DNA of 64,000 nucleotides from Isoetes taiwanensis. Lineage: Eukaryota > Streptophyta > Lycopodiopsida > Isoetales > Isoetaceae. Both the position numbers and the translations under genes were made by a program. The notes below the pieces were generated by a model, which did no database searches, had not been told where the DNA came from, and worked only from the letters and a program-made list of their open reading frames with translations. The stretch lies in assembly GCA_021234155.1 (NCBI GenBank), contig JAJEKV010000053.1, positions 2,172,164 through 2,236,163 on the forward strand. Direction: 5' to 3'. Below are positions 1 to 13,789 of the stretch, in pieces (the first letter of the stretch is position 1; the number at the start of each line of letters is the position of its first letter).

Positions 1-342
1 TCTTTTCTTTTCCAAACTCTTGGGCTATAAGTTCCTTCCCAAATCCTCATCGTAAACCACATCCTTACAACCCTACACAATGTAATATTTGGTATACCCA
101 ATTCCATTGTCAACGATACAGACACTACGCAGATGCCGCCGCTCCATTATCAACACAAAATAATGTACACGACATGCGCTTGCAATACTAAGGAACATAC
201 ACATGCCAGAAGCCATCCTTGGTACATAAAATGTCGCTAAATGGCCAAGTTACCCAAGGATGGAAACCAAAACCTGCTGAACGATGATGCCGGGTTTGGT
301 GAACCCACCCAAACAAATATCCGGGCAATCATCGGGCATCCG

Positions 343-835
343 CTAGCTGGCGAGAACGTCATGGCAAAATAAGTTCGTAACTCGACACAGAGTTCCCGCC
401 TGCCCATTCCCTTCTATAACATACCTAAGAATATGATTGGCAATTATCTCATCATCAAGCATTCTACAGATACGCCAAAACGCAGAGCGTAATGATGGGT
501 AATTACTCTCCTCATTATCGGCGTTGCTGCTCCAAAGGATAAATAGATGCACAACAAAAACCGGGTTCGAGGGTTTCACGGATGCCGGCCATGGCGGCAT
601 CGTAATCAAGCAAGCCCAAAAAGGAGAGAGAAGTAGCTGCTGGAAGCATTCCCACAAAATCGGGTTCGCTGATGTTAATACCTAATCGATGTAGATATGG
701 CCCGCCGACAAAGAATGATTCCACCGATGCATTATCTCGCAAGCAAGCAATAACAATAACCCACATTTCTCGACCGCCAAAATGAACGGGTGAGCTCGCT
801 AAATCCAGAGCCGCAGAAAAATTACCAATGTCCAA
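343..835 (-). pseudogene. Unrecognised broken coding stretch
   Basis: Two overlapping minus-strand open frames, 835-515 and 657-343, read as one protein if joined by a shift near 560-600. The first gives about 80 residues beginning MDIGNFSAALDLASS and reaching IRETLEPGF; the second continues with VVHLFILWSSNADNEES and runs to LFCHDVLAS. Composition is leucine-rich and looks like helical repeats, but I do not recognise the family and assign no function. The DNA is richer in GC than the following kilobases. A motif IVDNGIGYTK can be read further downstream (about 100-130, minus) but lies at the wrong end for an actin-like protein. It could be a gene fragment carried by a transposon or the end of a gene outside the window. 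Confidence 0.3.
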
Positions 836-1039
836 AATTGCTGAGTCAGTATTACAGATCCATCCGCCAGCAGCCTTATGCTTAAAATGCTATTTCAACG
901 CACAAAAATGTTGTCTTCAGGTCAGCCTGGTGCTCCCGCTCTTCTCACCCGGATGAAATCATTGACGATCGAGATGAATCCTCGGGACAACGACCACGAG
1001 CCGAATGCCCCCGGACGCCGAAAGCATAGGAATTATATA

Positions 1040-4000
1040 TGCTAAGATGACTTATAAGAGACAGATTTCCAAAGACATTAAAACAATCTGTAAAAATTTG
1101 CCTTTGAAACATGAAAGGCACTTAGTTGACTAGATGAAGCATTGTGTTCTCGCCTGAATAAGATTCTGGCTTGGTGAAGTATTATGGAGGATTAGTCAAT
1201 ACCCACAGATGTTTTATTACATCAGAGAGTTATTAATAGAATCTTTATCAAATATGCATTCAACAAAGATCACAACTAATATTCTCCATGTAACAATGGC
1301 CCTTGTAATATTCTTTTTTGTTTCCCATTCTACTATAAACTCGTGCCTTGCTAAATTTTGAATGCCCCCATTAGGCATAATTGATATTTTATTTACTCAA
1401 GTATCATAGTACACTAATTGCATATTTTCTTTTTATACAAACTAATAGTGTGTTTGTATTTCATAGGATTATGTGTAGTATATACAAGAATTGCCATCAT
1501 TAACAAGAATCATATAGTTTAAGAACCATATTTTATTTATCATAGTATATTATTTTTTATATCAAGCAAATAAATATCCTCCAAACAGAATCCAATTAAT
1601 CTTGCATGGAGATGAACGAGGTAGACCGGGATGTACACGTGCAAGAAGTTTTCAATAACATGCTCTATTATGAACATTTGCTTGTAGTCAGCCATTTTTT
1701 TACTTGTAGGTTGCTTTAGTGATTTTTTTATCTCTCTCTGCTATGTACTTCATTTTTCTTATTTCCGTGAGCTCCCATTATGTTCCCTTGCCTGCATTGT
1801 TAATGTGATAATTTGTAGGATTTAAATGGGAAAGAACATCAAGTTTTGTGGTGGTTCCCCAAGTAGGCTAAAATTGTTTTTGCCAAGGATGGAAGCTTTG
1901 ACTCGATAATCTTTCAGATGGTGATGTTATTTTTGTGTGATACTCCGAGGATAAAGCAACAGGATATTTGCAAAGAAGCATGTTAACCTACCAAAGCCTG
2001 AATTTGGCGTAGAGGATGGAAAAGCACTCCGGCAGAAGCTCGTTAATGCTCGGCTAAAGACATGTAGCAAAGAACCGTAAGACTGCTAAATGCACGATGA
2101 TGAACCGCATTAAGAAACCTTTAAAGTTCCACCGCCAAACGCATTTATTCATCGTGATTGGTGAGTAAAAATTTCCCCTTGATTAGATTTCCTTTCCTCG
2201 AAATTCTTAGCTCCCTCTCAAATGAGACTGAAGGAGGAAGATCGCTACGCACGCCTGCTAATCCTTGCTCATGGACCGTATGGTATTGACACACCTGAAA
2301 AGCAAAAACCAAATGATATTGTTTGAGTCATACTGGGACCCGCTATCACTCACTATTCTCTTAAAGTTGGTGATATATTGAATTCCAAGTCGTAGGCGAA
2401 GCTTGAATGGACAATGAACATCTATCGCGGGGAGCTTAAAGATGACCGTAAGAAGTTCAATATGTCATTTTATATAACATATATTTTGTTGTCTCTCGTG
2501 AATTTTCCACTTACAACTATTAGCATGACTATATACTAACCGCTCATACTTTGTAATCACAGAACTAATATATTTTTACTAATTTCTTATCTTTTTGAAG
2601 AAGAGTCTAATTTTTCTCAGATAATACCGCATAATTTTGATGCAATTTATTTTTGGAAATCACAAAATTATTCAACCGCAGGTCAAAATTTACAAAGACA
2701 TAAAATAGCATAAGCAAATCTAAGGTCGAATTTTTACTACTGTGGGAAAATGGAAAAGTAGTTCTGTGGAGTTTGTCTCTCCATGAACTTTGCATGGTGT
2801 GCTTCAACAAATTTCCCCATTTGGTTTTGCCAAAGTGCCCTCCTCCCTTGTTATAGTATTCAAATATAGAAGAAGAAGAAAGGAACACAACCTTCACAAG
2901 CATATTGTATTTCATGTAAAGCAAGACAAACTCTACAAAGCATATTGTTTTAGTAATATTTCTCTATCATGAGTTCCTATCTCTGTTACATCATTGTCAG
3001 AAACACTTTTTACCCCATCACTTTTATTCTATTTTCGTGGAGAAGTGCCATCCGCAGATCCTCTTTCTTTGTTTGAATATGAGAAATCATATCACCCCTT
3101 TGCGGATTCATTCTTAGAATGATGTGTTCCCGATTTTTAACATTGGTTTTAGCAAAGATGTGATCGGTAGAATGGCATCTATTTTCCGTGATGCCATATG
3201 TATTGTATGTGACTTTCTTTGGTGTCGCTTTTTTTATGAAGTAGTTATGAACAATTCATTGTTCATCTACCTTTGTGTAGTCCATTGGCGTAATGGTGTT
3301 GTTGTCGCCGACATTTGCATGTCGCCGCCTTCATTTTTGCTTTAAGGTTGTAGATGTTAAAGTGTACAGCCATAATTTTGGAATACTCTTTTTTGTTGAA
3401 GCTAAGAATATGGCAAGATATAGTTCCTTGATGAGACTCAAGAGGGATAGTGCATCCGTGAAAGAAGGATGCCTATAATATTGTTGCAGGAGCTCTAAGA
3501 AATGGTTGCCCGTTGTTTTTTCTATGCTTAAATGTACCATTGTTGACTGCAAAAGATCAATCTATTTATAATATTTTTCAAAATACAAAAAGATGAACAT
3601 TTCCCACAAAAGAGGAGCACATGTCTCATTGTTAAGAAACTAGCTAGAGACGATCCTATATAACCTTTAAATACTATAACTTATCATAAGTACACTTAGA
3701 ATTCCCTGGTCTCATAACAAGAAGTTTTAGCTTTCATTGACGTAACCATCATTTAAGATGATCCATTGGCTACAGCCTACTACCGTGATTCATTATTATT
3801 TCATAGATACAAAAATTTGATGTTGATGGTACAACCGTTGCTTGTGCCGGGGCCCTTCCTTGTGCTAGGTAAATCGCGACAATCATCCAATATCGCTTAC
3901 ATACAATTTGTAGGCAAGATAATGAGATTCCTCGATGCTTTACTTCAATTTGATTTCGTGGTTTGAACAATAGTACTTTAATTCTTCCATGTGTCCACCC

Positions 4001-7000
4001 CTCAAGAATTGGGTTGAACAATGCAAATGGGCCAAAGGATCCATAGGGAAGATATCTGGTGAAGCATTGAGTGAATTGTAAAATGGTCAACTTGGTTCGT
4101 GTGCACGCTCTTCTAGCAAACCCAACATAAAACTGGGAAATATCGCTCAATTCCTAGTGCACCTAAAAATTACCCCTTTTCCTTCAATCCATCCACATTT
4201 TATGTGTTTTACTTCTTCATCGTGACGATCCATCGCAATGCATAAGAACTTGTTAGTATTAGTTGTTCTCACTACATCACCGAGAGTGGAATGCCCATCC
4301 CTGATCCGACACTATTCAAAGTTATTCGCAAAAGCATGGATTAGCTTGCGCATGTTAAAAGTGCATCTTTCCTAATTTCTAATCCATAAACGAAGTTCAC
4401 TTTCTATTGTTTAATTTTAGAATTTTCTTTGCAAATAACCTTGGAGCAATTGAGCAAGAACAAGAAAGGAAGAAGTCTAATCACGATCGACGCATGCATG
4501 TAATGATGCATCCCATTGGTATTTATAGCATCGAAATTCTAAGAAGTCGCCTATCATAAATGAAAAAGCCACTTTTAGCCGAATTTAAGCCGATGATTTT
4601 GAAGCGTAATGGATACCGGGTATCAGATCCCCATCTTCCTTTAATTTGAGCACGAATTTTAATTTATGAATTTAATTGTATATGTCAAATCTAAAGGCAT
4701 ATTCGCTTTTTATATTAGTCTCAAAATATTGGTGTACAATTTATCAATGGTAACAAAGTGTTCAAGAAGCAAAATATTGCCATTATTGGTTGTAATATTA
4801 GAAGCTTAATGTTGTATGCATATGGACTCTATATGCCAAGGTGCAACATCAATTGCTCATCTCACTTAGCAAAGTCTTGTGTTTTAATAAAACAAATGTT
4901 ACCCCTTGTAGATGCCGCCCCATCATACACCTATAGGAGAGCAACCCCTTTCCGTGGTTACGGGCTATTTTGCCCCGACCCGATCAGGGCCTTCTAGTTC
5001 ATTCCCTCAGAACGCCTAGGATATCCTACTTAAGAATCTTCCCATATGTCATTCTAAGATTAATTGGTCAAGGTTGCATTCAATAGACACTTATATGCAC
5101 CTTTTACAAACCTTGCATGCAATGTCTAGGATGTAATGTTATTTATCCTTATTCCATTAACATATTTGAGTTCAAATATTAAATCATAAAGAAACATAGA
5201 AGGAAAAGCAAGATAAGATTGAAAGAAATGACTAGGAGAACGATAATACTTCTTATGTCTAAGTAGTGAAATTATTTTATACACCCTCAAAGATTGTTGT
5301 TTTGCAAACCTTATCTTAGAAGGGTTATCATCATAAAATGTAGATAATCATGTTTGTCTTGAAAACCTTACCCTAAAAAAGATTATGACCATAGATTTGG
5401 GGAAGATTATGGATTGAATGGGAAGGAACCACTCGTAGTTGCACACGATGATTGACTATTTCAACCTAATTCTCGATTGGCATACAAAGAAATGATAGCA
5501 AGATTGCTACTATGGGCATATCCCCGCATTCACATATGCCTATGGGTCATTATTTAATTTACCACTACATTATTATGATAGTTTCATAATTGAATCTGAG
5601 CATATATCACTATTAGAAAGCATAAGAAACACATGAAATACCGCGATCTAACTTCACGAGACAATGTTTTTCTACTATGGTTCCTCTCAAAATTTATTTT
5701 GTTTTAATAATTTGGCCTAGATATCTTCAATCGCTTTTTTAAATTCCCGTAAATTTTCTCCGAGAGTGATAGAACGACTGTTTTGAGCCCAAAAGGCAAA
5801 GAATGGATATCTTGTGATAATCAAACGCCGCCATATAGCTTCTTCCCGAGCTCTACAAGATGAGTAAAACACTCAAAAACCACATCCTACATTTTTCATA
5901 TGAACCTAATGGACCGGAAATCCATGTCGGTGGACCTTCTTGCCTTGTGATGCATTCCCTGTCGACTTCTGGCCAAATAGACATGTCTCAGAAGATGAAG
6001 AATTCTCTAATGTAAATTCCCTAATATTCCCTTTTTATCTCATCAACGAGACGCCAAAGTTCCTTAGATGTTATATATGAATCGATGAAACCTTTTCATA
6101 ATTAGTTTTATTGCATCTTGGCTCTAAATGAAATATCCTCCTAATCTCTAATAACTAGGCTTGTTCTTAGGCTCCAATGAAATGTAGGTTTAATAGATGA
6201 GAAATTGAAGCACATCTTAATTACATCCATTTGGGACATCTAAGAGGTAAAACTAGACATAAATCCATCTATATAGTTTGTGCCCTCAAGAAATATTCTC
6301 GCTTTTGCATTGTGGATAGACAATCTCAAACGTGTTCTAAATCTTTTAAAGCAATCCTAAGGCATTATGGAATGTGAAAGTATACAACGCAAGATCTCGG
6401 TTTTAATTCACCGCGATACCATCTTAGCTCTTCAAATTGCAGTGATCTATTATTTGAAAGGATGCTATTTAATAGGGAAAACGGTTGAAGTCCAATTCAA
6501 GAACTAACTACAAAGAAGTCTTGAAGAATTTAATAATTAAGAAATTAATTATGTTATTCAAATTTTTTCTTCCCTCATCTTGCCTCTCTTTTTGTCCATG
6601 ACCTTTGTTACTCACCGATGATCCTTTGTCCATCATAACTTATTCCCCGCACCACTTGGACATTCTCATGCGAAGTGTCTACTTTCTCAACATATAAAAC
6701 AACCATTGTCCACTTCCTCCAAATTTGAACCATCCCCGAAGTCACCCGATCATGTTGTACATTTGCTTCCTCTTCCTTCAAATCCACAAGACTTTCTAGA
6801 GCCCCTCACTATTTAAGTAATCATGTTCGCAACAATTGGGTTTTGTGCTAAATGTATTGGCCGCTTAACATATTGTTTTTGTCGAACATTGAAGTTGTTA
6901 ATTGGTGTATAAGTCCTCGTTGTAACATAAACGCTTAGTACTTGGCTAATGTGGCTTTGGAAGTTTATGCCAAGCTAACTCACTTGATACCCCATAATTG

Positions 7001-7870
7001 AAGACTTACTTTCAAACATTTGGTCGCCATCTTCCAAAGGTTTCCGTGTATGAAGTAAGTATTGAAACAAAACAGCTTGGCTCCATAGTTTTATTGTATT
7101 CTTCCTACCCCTTTATGACTATATGCACTTCTCCCCATTTTTTGGTTCAATTTGAATAAATCTTATTGTATTGTGGAGCAAATTGCCATTTGAAGCAACA
7201 TCAGCCACCGGCCACCGTGCAAAGGAAAATGGGTCGTTTATAGGTAAATGCCGCGCTTAACCCGCTTTTATTTAAAGGCAAATGGTGCGACAAATATTTC
7301 AAGAAATGGAGCAACACGAAAGTGACACTTGTGTCATGTCCATAGTATTCCCCGACTACCATTGTTTGGAGAGCTATTTATTCTTCGATATTTTATATAT
7401 GTTCATATATTTGCATTGAACTTGCTATTTGGGACTCAATTATACTGCTCATCAACGATATTTTATGCAAACACAATATTCTTTTAAAAGATATGGAAGA
7501 TCTATCATAGATTATCTTTAGTGAGTGCAAATTAGAAGTCATGTAATAACAATTGAAATGCTAACTTCATAAACCCGCAAACCTTAACATTACTTGGTAT
7601 ATGATATTGACCATTGTATTTGGAATTGAACTTGCAAATAAAGGAAATATAGGACAGAATCAAAGCAAAGGAATTCAACACATTGAAGTCATTATTTTAT
7701 TGATCGAAGCAGTAACAACTATAGAGCAAAATTTTTTAAAAAACATACATAGATATTATTTAACTTTCACCATAAAACATGTTTATAAAAATGATACCCT
7801 CTCACACTTTAAGGTAGGGAAATTGAGCTGGAATATTAACCATGTATTCTTTTAAAGGTAAAACTACCAT
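1040..7870. other. AT-rich stretch without recognisable genes
   Basis: Open frames here are short, overlap on both strands and show no family motif. The plus-strand stretch around 1,820-2,460 has a slightly coding-like texture (short in-phase runs with basic residues) but no run long enough to name. I see no tandem array, terminal repeat or RNA gene. CAG and CTG are rare: I counted 4 in 5,641-6,000. It is probably decayed transposon and intergenic sequence. Confidence 0.5.
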
Positions 7871-8544
7871 GTTCATGCCCACACCTGGCCAGCCTCCGTG
7901 CATTTAGCACAATAATATGCTGGAAAATAGAACCACCTGAATATCTTAAAGATGGCCCTAGTTTGCAAGTAAGTCAGATTATTTGGCCTAGCTAGTACTT
8001 CCTCAAAGAACTTCCTTTTCCATTGGAGGCAAACTTCAGAATGCTCCTTCTTATCACGCCGATAAATGCATGATCGAAATCGAAAGAGAGTAAGTAGAAA
8101 GAACTCGACACTGTAGATAGAAAAAACAATAATTAGCCTAAACACGGTAACATTTAATTGGCCAAGAGATAAACTATAAACTTTTCTGGCTTAAAGCCCT
8201 TCAACCATAAATGGAAGCTTCATTTTATCAATTATTGAATGAATTATGACCAGCGTGGATTTATGAATAAACATATGACAAACAACTTTGACATTCAATG
8301 TCGCTTTGGTATAGTCCATCTAACATTTTTAGGTTCTTATATTCAATTCAACTACAATATTACAAATCATGGAAAGGGCATTCAATATATATTTATTCCG
8401 AGTCCATCATACATTGGAGAACATAAAAAAATGTGGAACTAAGAATCGATCACATAAGAAAACATTCAAGAAAACAAAATGTTGCTTTCTAAACATAAAA
8501 AGCCCTCGAACACTAATTAACTTCAGGCTTTAGCCTATGTAAAG

Positions 8545-8757
8545 TCAGCACCTTCCGTAACTTTTCATATTCCATTGAAGTTCATCTCCATGCAATTTAA
8601 ATAAGATATCACCAAGTCGTAAGCCAAACAATTTTTTGAAAGCATTCCAACCATGGCTGAGACAATGCTTGCTTTTTTTGCTTGCTAACCCTCGCTTTCC
8701 TTCATCACCGTGTCCGGGATAATTACCACAAAGGATCCTTTGGGAGGATTTCGCCAC
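8545..8757 (-). pseudogene. B3 DNA-binding domain fragment
   Basis: The 70-residue minus-strand frame contains CLSHGWNAFKKLFGLRLGDI followed by LFKL. This fits the C-terminal part of a plant B3 domain, where a Gly-Trp-x-x-Phe segment is followed by a Leu-x-x-Gly-Asp turn and a hydrophobic strand. B3 domains bind DNA in plant transcription factors (ARF, REM, VRN1, ABI3 types). The N-terminal half is not visible in frame upstream, and the reading stops soon after the domain, so this is at most an exon or relic. A single short motif supports it, so the call is tentative. Confidence 0.4.
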
Positions 8758-8759
8758 CT

Positions 8760-11700
8760 ATCTTCTTGTTCTAGTATCTAAGCAAAAAGAAAGGAGTAGT
8801 AATTCAAAACATTTATAATACTTGAAAGCAAAAGATAATACGCCAGCATTCGTGCCTCTCGCTGAAGTTAGCTTTCTCGTGAGAGCAACACTAATGCTTT
8901 CTTTGATAATCGGGTCTCTTCATCGATAAATCATCGCCGTAACAAAACGCCATTCCCGGCATCCACATCCATATGCACAGAAAACTTTGTTAATATCACA
9001 ACTTTTTTATTTGTATTAGCAGTCCATTGTCGCTTAGGAGCCAAGTTCCCAATTACCAAGAGGTTTTACACGATAAGTCCCATCAAGAGCTCTTGTCGCC
9101 AAGTTTGTGCCAAGTATTTGATGTGAAACACGTATGGGAGCAAAGCATCGCTATGTTGTTTTCGCCAAGAAAAGCCTCCCATCCTTCAAGAAGATTCTTT
9201 TGCCCAACGATACCGTGGAAGACAGTAATAATTTTTTCGACTGAACGGAACAATGCTGGATTTCTTTATCCGTGCTATCGCGAACTCCTCCAGCTCCTAC
9301 AAAGATGCTTAAAACGCCGCTGATCACAAGGAGACAGAATAACATAAAGAAATACAACCGCTTTCTTACAAAGAACTCCTCCAAATTTGACGCCGACCAA
9401 ACACAACCACCATCAACAAACTTTTTGTGCTTTACCGTGGTCGGATTGATTAGGTGGGAGAGCAATTCAGCTTAAGAGAAAGCAGAGTAAACAAAGGAAC
9501 GAGGAATCAAAGCGTATACGATTTAATATCCTATTATAATTATTACATATCTAATCATGCCCCGCCATTTTTAATGATCGACGATGCTCTCTTACATAAA
9601 TATTCCATTTAATATTTGCCTATGAATATTATGTGTATATTGCATAATCAATCTAAGATTATATAGATGGCATGCATGTAATTGAACCCAATTCATTTAG
9701 AATTTAACAATTAAGGGGTTTACATCCAAGGCATGGCTTTCTAAGACTCATACAATATATGAATTCAGAGGAAAGGAGAACAAACTACTTATTTCTTAGA
9801 AAAATGAACCACATAAACAAATAAGAATTGGATAGACAAAATATCTCTAGCAACAATCTTCTAAACATACCATTGTCATATGAGAAATCCATTTATTTAA
9901 ACAACATATGTGTTTATTTGACCGAAGCGACACCAACTATCTCCATAGAAGAAGCCAACTTGGGATATGGATTCAAACGCCTATTCTCTAAAAATGAAGG
10001 CAATACACAAAAGAGACCAGAATTTTAATCTATGCAAGATGAATTCGTGAATTTGAAGGTATTAGTTATCCCATGTGACATAAGTGAGACTGTGATATGT
10101 TTGTTGCAAGGTGTACTTCAACCTCAAAAAATTGGAATCATATGGTGACATGTCGCACATCCGTGAATCACATGTGGTTGCTGGTGGGAATTATGGTGAA
10201 TGATTATGTTTAAAACCCTAAAAATTATGGGGTTCCTCCTCATGCCAAACCGGGCCCGATTTTGAAATCTCCCAAGTGGTGAATTGTTCTCTATTCACCC
10301 TTCCTTCATGAAAATATGTTTTGATATGTCCAATGGATCCCAATATTTTATCGCCCGATGAAGTTGCCATGTGGGATAACCTTTGTCAAACATCCTTTGG
10401 GATTCAATACTGATGGTGGTTCTTGTAGCAACTATCACTTCCCAAGACTGTCTCTAGATATCCAGTTCATCGATGGTTCTTGTGGAACTACAATCATAGA
10501 AGACAAATTGCCTATGTACTCAATCATAGACATTATTCAGCCTGATGATTATTCGCTTCACTCTACCCCAAGAAAAAGGCTAATGGCTATACCCACGGAC
10601 TTCAATTCCATCTTTTTCCATGATCCATAAGCTTTATACTATGGCATTTTGAAGATAGTGATGCTTTTATATGTATTTCCTATAGTGATCCCCTCACTAT
10701 AATTTTCATCATGACACAGCCTTTCTCAACCATGTGTGATGTTGTGTACTTGAATCTTTATAATTAATGATAAAACCAACTCTTACCCCAAATTTTTTTT
10801 TTAATAGGAAATAAAGATGTTGTGTGTTCCACATATTTATACCTGTATGTATAAGTATACTACAATCAGGATATGCCATCATGGGGTATCTAACCTACGG
10901 AATTAACCATAAACGATTAATTTAGCTATGCTAAATTAATAAGGGTTTAATTAAAGGTTAATTACCTAATTAAGTTAATTAACCCACTAATTCATTAGTT
11001 AGAGACACCTAGCCAAACTCGACAAGTTCAAAATGAGGGTGCTAATTTGAAGCAAAGAAATTAGATCCCTATCCCAATTTTCCCCCAAATCGAACCAAGG
11101 AACAGAGCAGCTTGAGCCAAGTCTATTCAAGCATGGAGATTCCGCGGCCACCAAAATCCTTTTTTAAATTTAGAGTAAGATCACTTACTTATAGATCTAA
11201 AATGTTGTGTGCACCTAAGAAATTTTGTCAAATATATCACCTCCTTATTGTGCACATTGGGCATTATTTCAAATCATCACAACAAAACCTAAAGGCCGTA
11301 ATAATCGCTTTCTAACTAGTTTCATAGACTTGTTGGTATGGGAAACTCAACATTTCTAGAGAATGGACTGATAAATACATAAGAATTGACGAAAGCATGT
11401 CTATTTGTTTACATTCATAGTACCAAATTAATGGAGAAGTGCAACAATAGTCGCTTCTATTAAATCATCCGAGATTTGCAGAAGCATTTATTATTCACAA
11501 GTTAGATGAATCGTGGTTGAAATGTTAAGACCCAAAGTTAGTAACATTGGTGTCGCCCGTAGGTGAGATTTGACAAATGACATTGTGACATTTGATTTGT
11601 TTTGCACAACAACATGTATCGAAAAGGCACGGAATTTTTATACTGACGTATTATCTTTGTGTAGACCAACCTTTGTAGTAGAAGAAAGCATTCTTGATCA

Positions 11701-13780
11701 TATATGCTACGCCTTGAAACGAGATATTATTCTCAAGATTCCATAGTGAAGACCAAATAATTCACACAAGCGCCTTGGCGAAATAACTTCATTCACGCCT
11801 ATGATCACCCTACATTGCCTTGCAACTCTATAACTTTATGCCCCTCGCAAAACATAAGGTAGAAAACATTCATAAAACAAAAAAACTAAGATCCCATATC
11901 ATGAAATCATCCCATACAAAAAGGCAACTATCATAAATGTGTTTAAATGTTTAAAATGTTTAAATGATTTGTTAAACAACTAAATATCATTCAAACCCCC
12001 TTTGTGCCGGGCATCCTAATACTTGTGTATGCATATAGAATACCCAATAGACCCATTGCTCACTATGATACAATAACCGACATCCATTATAAAACCGAGA
12101 ATATATACCAAATAGTTAATGAAATGTAAAGAATATGTAGAGATTTGGAGTCAGGAAATCACATAGAGGCACGAGATCGCTTATATTTTTTCTATCCTAT
12201 ATTAGATCAAATCCCCCCGCCGAACTTGTATCCATACAATATCTTTATTAAAGATATACTCAAGTGGTGAGTTCAATCTAAGGGAATACACCATCATAAC
12301 TAGCATCTTTTTAGAGTTTCCCACGCTTTAGAGTTTCCCACAGCTTCCCACACGCTTTGAAATTGTATGCAACATATTTAACAGCTCTTTACCACCAAAA
12401 CCACAAGATTGCAATGGCCAATTTAAAATGCAAAATAAAACAAACTCTTCACAAGTAATTCAGATGGAATTTGTATTTAAAGAAATTGCCTTTTCGCATA
12501 TACAAAAAACAAAGGTAAGACGCATGAAACATTGAGAACGCCGCATGTGTGAGAGCTTCAAATCTACTAACCCTAAGATTCCCCTTAGAAGTTCTCGCAT
12601 TGCTTCTAAATTCTCCATCTAATTGAATAGCCTTAGATAATGCTATCTTTGCTCTTATCTTCCTGGTTAGACATTGCTCTAAAACACTTCTTTTATTACC
12701 AGCAATTTTTCCCTTTCACTTTGTTACTACAATCAAATGCTTCAATCTTGAATCACCTTTGTCATCATACTCGCGATTTATTGCACCATGATCTTTCTCA
12801 CTATTGTTTCCAGAGAACTTATTCATTCCTAAATGTCAATCACCGCTTGCTCAAATTCCCTTTGTTCTTTTCGATAAGAATGACATTGTAACTACTTTCT
12901 ATTTTGTAACTTATTTAAGTGTTCCATGTCACATCTTTCGATCAAGAAGTCTCAAACTATTTCAAGCTAATCGTAGAACTCGAAAAATTGTTTCGAAGCT
13001 TGAGCATTTCGCTTTCAATATGGTCCATGTACCGAGGTTCATATTCAACGTAAACTCCAAAGCATCGCTATAATAGACGCCAACTTTGCCTTCAAGAATA
13101 TATTCTCCACCTCCAACTTATCGACCCCAAATTATGTCATTCGTAATCCCCGCCTTCATATGAACCTTCTCTGTCCTTCTTCACTATTCAAGCATACCAA
13201 GTAATCTCACATTACGTCGCCTAAAACTAACCTATAATTTACCAGTCTTTTTCAAACACCTTATACATATCACTTCACTGACAAATACCACCACTAAATT
13301 TACCAGGGCTTGTCATGCCATCAATAGATTTATCACTTGTTAAACATCATTTCAAGAATAAATATTAGCAATAAGTTTCACGCCGTAGTTTAATCATGGA
13401 TATTATCAGACCGAATACTATCATCCAAATCAACATTCATATAAGTACCTCTCGCTTTTCTCCTCGATTAGTAATTAACCAAAAATTTTGCTACTGGTGG
13501 TACCATGGAAGCAACTTTCATAAAGAAAACACATAGAGTTTGAGAACAAAATCTCAAACACAAAGACAACTTCTACAACAAAAGTCAAAGTTTCTAATAG
13601 ATGACATAATATCAATTTCAAATTAACTACTTACTTAGATCGACTACACAGAAAGAAATGCAGCCTCCTTTATGCAAACGATAACTATACGCTGTCCAAT
13701 CGGAGATTCCAAGCTGAATCCATTAAACTCTCCTCCCAATCTCATTTTAGACCTCTTTATTCCGTCTATGACAACCTCGA
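8760..13780. other. AT-rich stretch, no gene named
   Basis: A minus-strand frame at 9,465-9,151 encodes a hydrophobic run (FFMLFCLLVISGVLSIFVGA) flanked by basic residues and ending KDGRLFLAKTT; it may be part of a membrane protein but I cannot place it. A plus-strand 90-residue frame at 10,358-10,630 is unrecognised. A small perfect inverted repeat lies at 10,916-10,940 (arms ATTAATTTAG / CTAAATTAAT, 5-base loop). Short direct repeats containing GAGTTTCCCAC occur at 12,310-12,350. Nothing else stands out. Confidence 0.4.
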
Positions 13781-13789
13781 TTCAACTTC

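Noticed and set aside
90-135. Actin-related motif IVDNGIGYTK on the minus strand
   Set aside because: Such a motif belongs at a protein N-terminus, yet here it follows about 150 residues of unrelated reading, and stops interrupt it soon after.
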